Under the pieces are notes generated by a model. That model was given only the letters and a program-made list of their open reading frames with translations. It had not been told where the DNA came from and made no database searches. The translations under genes and the position numbers were made by a program. From Cryomorphaceae bacterium (GTDB lineage Bacteria > Bacteroidota > Bacteroidia > Flavobacteriales > ECT2AJA-044), in the NCBI GenBank assembly GCA_017798125.1, contig CP059070.1, forward strand, positions 186,001 through 250,000: 64,000 nt of DNA, in the 5' to 3' direction. This document shows positions 45,701-53,693 of the stretch, in pieces (the stretch's first letter is position 1; the number at the start of each line of letters is the position of its first letter).

Positions 45701-48700
45701 ATCGCTCCAGTTGTCGCTCCGTTACATCCAATATTGGTTACACTCTCTACTCCGCTAGCCAAAGCTGATGCAGGTTCAGAGATGGTTACACTCAAGAATT
45801 CTTGACATCCGTTCGCATCGGTAATGGTTACTGAGTTCACACCCGCCATAAGGTCGGTTGGGTCTTGTACCATTGATCCGTTGCTCCACATGTAGCTGTA
45901 TGGAAGCGTTCCACCTACTACGTAGATATCTGCTGTTCCATCCATTCCTCCGTTACAGCTTACATCCGTAAAGCCGATTACAGAAGCATACAAGCTTGAG
46001 AATGGCTCTGTGATAACAAAGCTCTGTACCGTTGTACATCCGTTAGCATCCTCTACTACTACACTGTAAGATCCTGCAGCCAATCCGCTGATATCTTCTG
46101 TAGTAGCTCCGTTGGTCCAGTCATACATGTATGGTGCTGTTCCTCCAGTTACGCTCAAGTCAATCGCTCCTGTAGCGTCTCCTTTACAAAGAACATCCGT
46201 ATCAACTCCTGTGACAACCAAAGTAGTCGCAGTTCCGATGGTGAATGTGGCAAAGCCTTCACAACCGTACTTATCGTTGATGCGTACTGTATACTCACCC
46301 GCACACAATCCAGCTGGATCCTGTACTGTACTCAATACTGGTCCTGTAGGCACTCCGTTTACTGAAGCTCTCCAGTAGTACGTGTATGGCGCTGTTCCTC
46401 CTGTAGGAGTCAAGTCAATCAATGAAGTTGAGCAGTCTCCAGCACAAGCAACATCCGTTACTACTGCTGTTCCACCTACTGGCATTGGCTCGTATACATC
46501 TACGCTTACTGTAGTGGCACATTGTCCCGTAGCATCGGTAATGGCTACCGTGTATGTTCCGGCAAACAATGGGTTTCCGTCAACATTCACACCAGTGCTC
46601 ATTCCAGTACCACCAGTACTCCACAAGTAGCTGTATGGAGGAATACCTCCTGTTACGCTTACTACAGAAGCCGTTGCGTTAAATCCACCTGGACACAAGA
46701 TGCTGTCCGCTGCAGTCACAACTGTCAAGCCAGCTGGCTCAGTAATCGTGAAGCTCGCTTGTGGCACAGTACATCCGTTCGCGTCTGTTACATCTACGAA
46801 GTACGTTCCAGCTCCCAATCCTGTGAAGGTGTTGCTACCTCCGTCAGTGGCAATTGAACCACTAGCGTTTGTCGCTCCGCTTACTACCCATGCGTATGGA
46901 GCTACACCACCTGAGATGGTCACAGAAGCTGTCGCATCCGTTCCTCCGTTACATGTTACGCTCGCATCGCTAACCAAATCAACTACGATTGGTGCAGGAC
47001 CAGTCTCCTCAAAGACTGCGTAATACGTACATCCTCCTACTAAGTCATCTACTTCGATGGTGTAGAAGCCTACTCCCAAGTTCACAGCATTCGCCATTCC
47101 ATTCACTACCATGCCAGACTGACCAGCAAGTGGAGTGATTGGTCCTGGGTACTGACCAGCATACCACTGGTAAGTGTATACTCCTGAACCTCCTGAGATA
47201 TTCGCTACCGCTGATCCAGTAGTATCACCGAAGCAGTCGATATCGTCTTTTCCTGTAAACGTGATGGTCAAGTCTGAAGGCTGACCAATCACTGCTTGGT
47301 CAAACTCTTTACATCCCTGTGCATCCGTTACTGTAATGTCATAAGTACCAGCGGCCAAACCACCGATCGTTCCTTCCCATGCTGTTCCTGGGAACGTGTT
47401 GTCGCTCAATCCAGTCAACATTCCGCTACCAGCAGTTGTACCATTTGACCATACCATGTCGTATGGTTGAGTACCCTGGTCGATGTTGAAAACAAACGAT
47501 CCATCAGCCAATCCGAAGCAGCTCGCATCCGTAGTAGATACTACGCTGGTGACCAACTTCGTAGGCTCTGTAATGCTCGCTGTAGCTCCAGCTGCAGGAC
47601 ATCCGTTCTGATCAATTACTGCAATTGAGTATGATCCCGGTGCCAAGCTGTTGATCACAATCGGCGCAAATGGTGCAGTCAAGAAGGTACTGTCTACCGT
47701 CGCTCCTGCTCCGTCCGTTGTTACTACAATATATGGTCCGTTTCCAGAGGTTACATCAATTTCGATGCTTCCATCATTCGCTCCATTACACGTTACATTA
47801 CCCAAAGTCAAGGCTACTGTCGCTGGATCCGTTCCATCAGCTACGAAGAATGGGAAGTCAAACTCACATCCGTTCGCATCTGTGATGGTCAAGCTATAGT
47901 TTCCTGATACTAAGTTCAACAGGTCTGTTGTACCCGCTACAGGACCGTTAGGACCTTCCCAAGCGTAGCTCAACGCTCCAGTACCACCGCTAGCAGTGAT
48001 GTGGATCTCTCCCGCTGTACCCTTAGCACAAGCTGTATTGTTTACAATGTCATCAATGACTGTTACTGCTGGAGCCTCTCCTACGTTGTAGCTCTCTGTA
48101 GCGCTACATCCGTTAGCATCCGTTACAACAACTGATACTGTCGCTCCCGCTGCCAATCCAGACAAAGAGTTGCTCGTTGTTGTCATTCCTCCATTCCAAG
48201 AGTATACATATGGTGCCGTTCCACCAGTCACCGATACAGATACGCTTCCGTCTGGTGAGTAAGTGTCCGAACCACTGTTACAGCTCGTCGGTGTAATCGT
48301 CTCCGTAATCGCAATCGATGCAGGAGCAGTTACAGTAAACTGCAATGTATCCGAATTACAACCTCCGGCACCTGCCCAGATGTTGTAGTCTCCAGGCGCC
48401 AAAGAAGAAATAGTAATTGGCGTTGTTCCAATTGCAGAGGTAACAATAGTTCCACTCAAGTCATCAACTTGAACGTAGTACTGATCCATACCAGGACCAA
48501 ATGGTCGTCCTCCAGCAAGGTTTACAGTGATCTCTCCTGATCCACCACTACAGCTTGGGTCCGTTTGACTTGCAATAGCAATTGTTGTCTCATCCGGCTC
48601 AGTAACGGTGTAAGATACGCTCTCAACACATCCGTTCGCATCTGTAACATTCACAGTGTACACTCCTCCTGGTACGCCGCTGATCGATTGACCGTTAACA

Positions 48701-49104
48701 CCGTTACTCCAAGAGTAGCTCAACATTCCTGTTCCACCACTTGCCGTTACAGAGATAAACGCATCTGTGTCTCCGAAGCAATCCAAATCTGTCTTGTTCG
48801 CAGGATCGTTAGTGATAACAATCGCCGCTGGCTCATTGATGATGATGTTCAAGTATACTACCGTACATCCTACCGCATCTGTTACCGTTACAGAGTAGTT
48901 TCCTGCTCCTAGGTTCGAGATGTCTGGTGTCGTTGCAGCGTTGCTCCACAAGTACGTGTATGGAGGTGTTCCTCCTGTTGTTCCACCGTTGTCAATCTCT
49001 CCGTCCATACCTCCGGCACATGTTACGTCCGTACGGTTGAAGTTCGCTACCTCAATGGAGCAGCTGGTTGAGTGATGACATAGTTTCCTGTTGCCGGTCC
49101 ACAT
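42727..49104 (-). CDS. Giant SprB-repeat T9SS adhesin A, C-terminal fragment (frameshifted)
   Basis: The 3' part of gene A. The true frame continues from the fragment at 49047-53555 but is broken near 49053, where one C (plus strand) is missing relative to copy B. The real coding part begins just after that point; the first ~17 residues of this frame are spurious. It holds about 25 SprB-type repeats with the pattern CxGxxDGxxxxxxxGGTxPYxYxWSNG ... TDANGC, each ~75-85 residues, then a type A T9SS domain ([17 protein letters not shown] ... RLVIQK). SprB-like proteins are mobile gliding or attachment adhesins. No sprC, sprD or sprF neighbour is present. Confidence 0.9.
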   Translation of the reverse strand: MWTGNRKLCHHSTSCSIEVANFNRTDVTCAGGMDGEIDNGGTTGGTPPYTYLWSNAATTPDISNLGAGNYSVTVTDAVGCTVVYLNIIINEPAAIVITNDPANKTDLDCFGDTDAFISVTASGGTGMLSYSWSNGVNGQSISGVPGGVYTVNVTDANGCVESVSYTVTEPDETTIAIASQTDPSCSGGSGEITVNLAGGRPFGPGMDQYYVQVDDLSGTIVTSAIGTTPITISSLAPGDYNIWAGAGGCNSDTLQFTVTAPASIAITETITPTSCNSGSDTYSPDGSVSVSVTGGTAPYVYSWNGGMTTTSNSLSGLAAGATVSVVVTDANGCSATESYNVGEAPAVTVIDDIVNNTACAKGTAGEIHITASGGTGALSYAWEGPNGPVAGTTDLLNLVSGNYSLTITDANGCEFDFPFFVADGTDPATVALTLGNVTCNGANDGSIEIDVTSGNGPYIVVTTDGAGATVDSTFLTAPFAPIVINSLAPGSYSIAVIDQNGCPAAGATASITEPTKLVTSVVSTTDASCFGLADGSFVFNIDQGTQPYDMVWSNGTTAGSGMLTGLSDNTFPGTAWEGTIGGLAAGTYDITVTDAQGCKEFDQAVIGQPSDLTITFTGKDDIDCFGDTTGSAVANISGGSGVYTYQWYAGQYPGPITPLAGQSGMVVNGMANAVNLGVGFYTIEVDDLVGGCTYYAVFEETGPAPIVVDLVSDASVTCNGGTDATASVTISGGVAPYAWVVSGATNASGSIATDGGSNTFTGLGAGTYFVDVTDANGCTVPQASFTITEPAGLTVVTAADSILCPGGFNATASVVSVTGGIPPYSYLWSTGGTGMSTGVNVDGNPLFAGTYTVAITDATGQCATTVSVDVYEPMPVGGTAVVTDVACAGDCSTSLIDLTPTGGTAPYTYYWRASVNGVPTGPVLSTVQDPAGLCAGEYTVRINDKYGCEGFATFTIGTATTLVVTGVDTDVLCKGDATGAIDLSVTGGTAPYMYDWTNGATTEDISGLAAGSYSVVVEDANGCTTVQSFVITEPFSSLYASVIGFTDVSCNGGMDGTADIYVVGGTLPYSYMWSNGSMVQDPTDLMAGVNSVTITDANGCQEFLSVTISEPASALASGVESVTNIGCNGATTGAIDISVSGGTSPYTYAWTSDDPLFSATTQDLSGIPAGVYAVAITDANGCTDGISGITVTQSTSLSAVASATNVNCFGDATGMVSVVVSGGTMPYSYMWSNGATTASIDNLISGGSYFVDVTDANGCMVTSNVVTITGPTSPLAASLVSVQDVFTCFGDNTGFIDISVTGGTTPYSFSWSNGATVQNPQDLFAGGYQVTVTDANGCQTFIKGLVVDQPSQLLATVAKATDVDCNGATTGSIDLAPAGGTAPYSFNWSNGANTEDLSNLGAGTYSVTVTDANGCTATNTVVISEPDMLAVTIDATTNPSCNSGMDGMIMSTITGGTMPYTITWSDGVTGIEDRTGLAAGVYIINVTDACGATVSASTTLTEPSLLTATTVATDVDCFGANNGTVDVTVTGGTMPYTYNWGGGITSEDRTNLAPGTYTVIITDANGCSTTASAVVNGPASPISVSAVVTDVLCFGDATGAIDITVTGGTPPYSFMWSNGDNTEDLSNIPAGSYTGTVTDAAGCTFSATVTVAGPASALAASAVVTDVLCNGASTGMIDLTVTGGTAPYTYNWSNGAVTQDLMNVPAGSYTGTVTDANGCSISATIVITEPATGITVSNAVVTNVSCNGGTDGAVDITVTGGTPPYSYAWSNGAISQDLSNVPAGIYSGVITDANGCTFTASVTVGEPAALVASTTVTNVNCFGDATGTVDLTVTGGTAPYSYAWSNGANTEDLLNVVAGSYNVVITDANGCVVNASATITQNSAIATSIVQSNVNCFGGSDGSASLNVSGGTPPYTIAWNTGDNTQNINNLSAGTYSVVVTDANGCTANNSVIISEPTELIVTAVYDAGTSASSAVANVSGGTPPYSYQWNSVPAQFTQTAVSLPNGTYSVVVTDANGCSQVSSVVVDQSPISGVGIEEPALSEMISLYPNPTSDVVFVGYEFSSEQNLEINVVNGLGQVVMSTTEANALTGKVRLDVADLANGVYYVVISNGTDSDNRRLVIQK

Positions 49105-52100
49105 CCGTTTCCGTCGTTAACCGTCACACTGTATGATCCAGCAGCCAATCCTGTCGCTGGGTTTGATGTCTGACCGTCACTCCACAAGTAGGTGTAGTTT
49201 CCGTCTCCTCCTGTTACATTAAGCGTTACCGCTCCGTCTGTTCCAGGGTTACATGAATTCTTAATATCTGCTGATGCAATTGCAACTGGATCTGGATCCA
49301 TCAAGGTTACAGACGATGTCGCCGTACATCCATTAGCATCCGTTACCGTTACATCATATGTTCCACCAGCAAGACCGGCGATGTTTTGCATCGTCATTCC
49401 GTTGCTCCATGCATAGCTGTATGGCATAGTACCTCCAGTCGCAGCAACACTTGCCGTTCCGTCAGCAGCTCCACCACAACTTGGGTTTGTTCCCGTTGCA
49501 GTCGCTTCCAACAATGCTGGCTCACCAACACTTACCGTTGTCATCGCTGTACAACCGTTGCGATCAGTTACCATTACTGTGTAGTTACCTGCTGGTACTC
49601 CATCAGCAATGTGGTCCATGATCGTAGTTGTACCACCTGACCAAGTGTAGATGTATGGATATCCGTTTGGATTAGCAGGCTCTCCTGGCGCACCAGTAAA
49701 CTGAGTTCCTCCGTCTACATCCAATACTACTGTTCCGTTCTCACCAAAACATGGCGCATCCGTTACACTGTTTACTACAACAGTCAATTCTGCAGGCTCA
49801 GTGATCGTAATACTCGCTGTAGCTGAACATCCGTTCGCGTCGCGGGCTGTTACGAAATACACTCCTTCTTCAGCACCAGAAAGGTTAGATCCGGTTGTAA
49901 GAATGCTCCCGTCACCACCAAATCCGAGTACATTTGAAGTTGCAAGTGTTGAACTCAATGTAGAAGAGAGGCCAGCAGTCAACTGCACCTCATAAATGTC
50001 GTTACAAACGTCCTTTGGTAACATCATTAAGGAAGAATTTCCCGTATACCAAATCGCCTTTACTCCATAATTTCCAGGACCACCAGCTGGGCAAGAAGGG
50101 AAAGTAGCAGCAATTGAGGCACTACCAATATTTGTTACTGCATAAGTAGATAAACTAACCTCTTCAACGATGACATCATCTAATATTTGATCGATGTGGG
50201 AAACTAGAAGCCGATCACTATCTGAATCATAGGCCACACCGACACCACTAATAGCACCTAGGTTCGCGACTATTGTCGTCGCAAGGGTACTGATATTCAC
50301 CTCATATACTTCACCTGAAGTATTGACTGTATAGAGCAAACCAGAATTTGCAATTGCGAAACTTGATATTCCCGTTGCGCTTAAGTCGCCTACAAACGTC
50401 AGACCCAATGTGTTTACGTCGAGCTCATATAGTTCTCGAGGGCCAGGAGCGAATCCACCAGTGGCGATAATATATACGGTACCATCTGTAGGATCAACTT
50501 CAATACCCCAAGCATTCGAAATTCCAGGAATAACTTGAGAAGAATTTTCTGTGATAACTCCACCATTCGAAGAAACTTCTACCAAACTAATTGTTCCACC
50601 GGGTGCACCTCCTCCGTTAATAGCATATTGCAATCCACTCCCTGTACTCCAAGTATAAGTATAACCACCTGCACCACCTGAAGCAGAAGCTACAGCTGAT
50701 CCGTCAGCGGCTCCGAAACAAGAGATGTCTGTTGCGTCTACAGATACTGTTACTGGGCTAGGATCAACAATTGTTACTGATCCAACTCCTGTACATCCGT
50801 TTGCATCTGTTACCGTTACTGAGTAAGGTGATCCAGCTGCCAACAATCCAGTTTCTGTAGCTGAGATTGCTCCCGTGCTCCACAAGTAGGTGTATGGCAT
50901 TGTTCCTCCACTCACTGAAGCTGTTGCCGCTCCAAAGTCTCCAGGACAATCCGGAGCTGTTGGCGTTACACTTACTGCAATTGGGGCAGGATCGTTAATG
51001 GTAAAGAAGAAGCTCTGCGGACATCCATTGTTATCCGTTACGCTCAATTCGTAGTTACCTGCTGCCAAAAACGACAGTGAAGCTTGTGAACCCGTACCAG
51101 GATTAAAAGACACTCCGTTTTGTATCCATACATAGTTGTATCCTGGTGTTCCACCGCTGATGGTTACAGCAATGCTACCATCACCAGCTCCTGCACATGA
51201 AATATCTGTTGCTCCACCTGAAATTGTAATTGCATCTGGCTCGCTAATGCTCACTGCCAAAGGAGCAGTACACCCGTTCGCGTCTGTTACAACTACATTA
51301 TACAATCCAGCAGTCAAACCGCTAAGATCTTCAGTCATGTCACCTGTGTTCCACATGTAGCTGTATGGCATTGTACCTCCAGATACATCCAAGTCGATAG
51401 CTCCGTCGCTACCTCCGTTACAGGTTACATCTTGTCCGTTCACGGTAGCCACTACTGTAAGTGCAGTTGGCTCTGTTACTGTAAAGAACAGGTTACCAAA
51501 AGTGACACAGCCATTGGCATCTTCGACAAATACGTCGTAGGTACCGGCGGACAATCCGCTAATATCTTCTGTGGTTGCACCGTTATTCCAGCTAAAGGTA
51601 TAAGGCGGTGTTCCATCTGTTACTGTAAGGTCAATCGAACCATTGTTGTCACCAGCACACAAAATGTTGGTCACTGTTCCTGATCCGCTCAAAGATGTTG
51701 GCTCAATAACATTGTACGTAAAGAATGCCTCGCATCCGTTAGCATCTGTTACGGTCAAGTCATATGATCCTCCTTCAAGGCCTCCAATACTTGCTTGTGA
51801 TCCACCACCACCGAAGATGCTGGTTCCACCTTGAACCCATGTGTAGGTGTATCCACCTGCTCCACCACTCAAAGTCACATCAATGCTTCCGTCTGCGTTT
51901 CCGTTACACGTTACATTGTTAATATCTGTCGCTGTAACTGAAATCGCATCTGGCTCAACAACCGTTACGTTAACCGTAGATGGTCCACAGCCATTTGCAT
52001 CCTGCACTTGGAAAGCGTACTGTCCGGCACTTACCGTTACAGTAAAGCTTGAACCTGTTACTGGGTTAGCACTTCCTGGGGCCAACAATGGCTCACCCCA

Positions 52101-53555
52101 TACATATGGTGCAGTACCTCCAGAAATCGACACAGTCACTTGACCGTCTGAGTCTCCGTTACAGGTTACGTCAATTACGTTCGTCACAGAAGCAGACAAC
52201 AAACCTGGCTCCGTAAACGTGAATCCAAACTCTTGTGGAGGACATGCGCCACCACTGTTGTCGCTAACTGTTACTTCATAGATACCTGGTGCCAATCCTG
52301 AAATACTCGTTACTCCATTTGCACCAGTACTCCACTCGTATGTATATGGCATTGAACCTCCACTTGCAGTCACTGCTGCAGTAGCTGTTCCACCAAAACA
52401 ATCAATCTCTTGTGTATTTGCATTGTCAATTCCTGCAGCAAATGCATTCGCAGGCTCATTAACAGTATACGTCTCTACAACAGTACAGCTTCCGCTTGTT
52501 ACTGTTACGGTATAGTCACCGGCCAACAAGCCAGCAATCGCATCCGTGTTTCCACCATTACTCCAAGCGTAAGTGAAACCTCCAACACCACCACTCGCAG
52601 TAATTGCAACCGCACCAGTCGGCTGACCAGCACATGCTACATCTGTAATATCTACATTAGAAACAACCAAAGCCGGAGCAGCAGCTACTGTCTCTGGCCC
52701 GTAGTTCACACTACATCCATTGGCATCCGTAATAACTACGCTGTAGTCTCCAGGTGCCAATCCAGTCAGATCTTCTGTCGTTGCTCCGTTGTCCCAAGCA
52801 AATGTGAAACCTCCGGCTCCACCACCAACAAGAATGTCAATAGTCCCGTCATTCAAACAAGGCTCTGTTTGATCCGTAACCGTTGTAGTGGATACTGTGA
52901 TCGAAGGCGGCTCGCTCAAGGTTACTGAAGCTGTAGCCGCTGGACATCCATTTACATCTGTTACTGTCAAATCGTACGTTCCAGCTGCCAACCCACTTGG
53001 GTTCGCACCGGCCGCTCCGTTTGTCCAGGTATAGGTGTATGGTGCCGTACCTCCGCTTACTGTAGTCGAGATAGATCCTGAATTGTCTCCATTACAAGCC
53101 AAGTCAGTTCCAGCTGCGATTACCGCAATTGCATCCGGTTGGGTTACCGTTACCGACATCGCTACAGCTGTTCCCGCTGCATTGTCTGTCACTGTAACAC
53201 TGTAAACCCCGGCAGCAACTCCTGTACGTGTCGAACCAAACAAAGAGAAGGTTGACCCGTCCGGCGCTACTGTACCATCAGGTGTGTTTTGATCTGAAGT
53301 CGCACCGTCACTCCATGCATAGGAATAAGGTACTGGACCGCCTGAAGCAGTCAAACGAATGATACCGTCCGTGCCACCGTTACAGGTGACATCCTGGTCC
53401 ACAAACAAAGTAGCAGCTAACTGCGCGTGGGCTACATTTCCCACTAACAGAAAGAATGCCATAGCCAAAAAGCTAATGAAAGTTCGCTTACCCGAGGACA
53501 ACAGGCCGCGATTCGAGACACCTGTATCAGGCGTCGCATTGTAGAGGTTACTCAT
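49047..53555 (-). CDS. Giant SprB-repeat T9SS adhesin A, N-terminal fragment (frameshifted)
   Basis: The 5' part of gene A, 1,502 codons before a stop caused by a 1-base deletion. The N-terminus MSNLYNATPDTG is followed by a signal peptide that begins only at about residue 27 (FISFLAMAFFLLVGNVAHAQ), an unusually long n-region. About 15 SprB-type repeats follow. Between codons ~970 and 1,240 one repeat is interrupted by a propeller-like insertion absent from copy B (49849-50648). Upstream bases 53556-53612 hold only one-mismatch promoter elements. Confidence 0.9.
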   Translation of the reverse strand: MSNLYNATPDTGVSNRGLLSSGKRTFISFLAMAFFLLVGNVAHAQLAATLFVDQDVTCNGGTDGIIRLTASGGPVPYSYAWSDGATSDQNTPDGTVAPDGSTFSLFGSTRTGVAAGVYSVTVTDNAAGTAVAMSVTVTQPDAIAVIAAGTDLACNGDNSGSISTTVSGGTAPYTYTWTNGAAGANPSGLAAGTYDLTVTDVNGCPAATASVTLSEPPSITVSTTTVTDQTEPCLNDGTIDILVGGGAGGFTFAWDNGATTEDLTGLAPGDYSVVITDANGCSVNYGPETVAAAPALVVSNVDITDVACAGQPTGAVAITASGGVGGFTYAWSNGGNTDAIAGLLAGDYTVTVTSGSCTVVETYTVNEPANAFAAGIDNANTQEIDCFGGTATAAVTASGGSMPYTYEWSTGANGVTSISGLAPGIYEVTVSDNSGGACPPQEFGFTFTEPGLLSASVTNVIDVTCNGDSDGQVTVSISGGTAPYVWGEPLLAPGSANPVTGSSFTVTVSAGQYAFQVQDANGCGPSTVNVTVVEPDAISVTATDINNVTCNGNADGSIDVTLSGGAGGYTYTWVQGGTSIFGGGGSQASIGGLEGGSYDLTVTDANGCEAFFTYNVIEPTSLSGSGTVTNILCAGDNNGSIDLTVTDGTPPYTFSWNNGATTEDISGLSAGTYDVFVEDANGCVTFGNLFFTVTEPTALTVVATVNGQDVTCNGGSDGAIDLDVSGGTMPYSYMWNTGDMTEDLSGLTAGLYNVVVTDANGCTAPLAVSISEPDAITISGGATDISCAGAGDGSIAVTISGGTPGYNYVWIQNGVSFNPGTGSQASLSFLAAGNYELSVTDNNGCPQSFFFTINDPAPIAVSVTPTAPDCPGDFGAATASVSGGTMPYTYLWSTGAISATETGLLAAGSPYSVTVTDANGCTGVGSVTIVDPSPVTVSVDATDISCFGAADGSAVASASGGAGGYTYTWSTGSGLQYAINGGGAPGGTISLVEVSSNGGVITENSSQVIPGISNAWGIEVDPTDGTVYIIATGGFAPGPRELYELDVNTLGLTFVGDLSATGISSFAIANSGLLYTVNTSGEVYEVNISTLATTIVANLGAISGVGVAYDSDSDRLLVSHIDQILDDVIVEEVSLSTYAVTNIGSASIAATFPSCPAGGPGNYGVKAIWYTGNSSLMMLPKDVCNDIYEVQLTAGLSSTLSSTLATSNVLGFGGDGSILTTGSNLSGAEEGVYFVTARDANGCSATASITITEPAELTVVVNSVTDAPCFGENGTVVLDVDGGTQFTGAPGEPANPNGYPYIYTWSGGTTTIMDHIADGVPAGNYTVMVTDRNGCTAMTTVSVGEPALLEATATGTNPSCGGAADGTASVAATGGTMPYSYAWSNGMTMQNIAGLAGGTYDVTVTDANGCTATSSVTLMDPDPVAIASADIKNSCNPGTDGAVTLNVTGGDGNYTYLWSDGQTSNPATGLAAGSYSVTVNDGNGCGPATGNYVITQPAAPLR
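49849..50648 (-). other. Propeller-like domain insertion specific to adhesin A
   Basis: This stretch replaces the core of a repeat that is intact in copy B (about 60775-60835) and makes A longer by 741 bases (247 codons, in frame). The encoded segment has blade-like repeats such as WGIEVDPTDGTVYIIATGG, GLLYTVNTSGEVYEVNIS and GVAYDSDSDRLLVSH, unlike the SprB pattern. Its base use looks more AT-rich than the flanking repeats, consistent with acquisition by recombination. Confidence 0.8.
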
Positions 53556-53633
53556 TTTGACGAAAATTAATGTCGGTTTTCAACGCGCTAATATACTTCA
53601 AATATTTTAATGCCTTTCCAAAGAGTCTAAAAC

Positions 53634-53663
53634 AAAAAAGCCCCCTCCGCTATGGAGGGGGCT
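53634..53663 (-). terminator. Terminator of giant adhesin gene B
   Basis: Same hairpin and T run as at 42667-42696; it lies between B and the start of A, so A must have its own promoter or rely on read-through. Confidence 0.92.
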
Positions 53664-53693
53664 CTGTTTATAAGGTTTTCAGCTCTTATCCGC

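Larger units (their letters stand above)
42646..53555 (-). repeat. Tandem duplication unit A (giant adhesin gene A plus its terminator)
   Basis: This block and the one at 53613-63763 carry the same gene and the same downstream terminator. From the left boundary the two run in register at an offset of 10,967 bases. By eye they appear identical over several kilobases, with divergence confined to discrete cassettes and 1-2 base indels. Joined, unit A encodes a protein of about 3,600 residues with roughly 40 SprB-type repeats. Confidence 0.93.
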
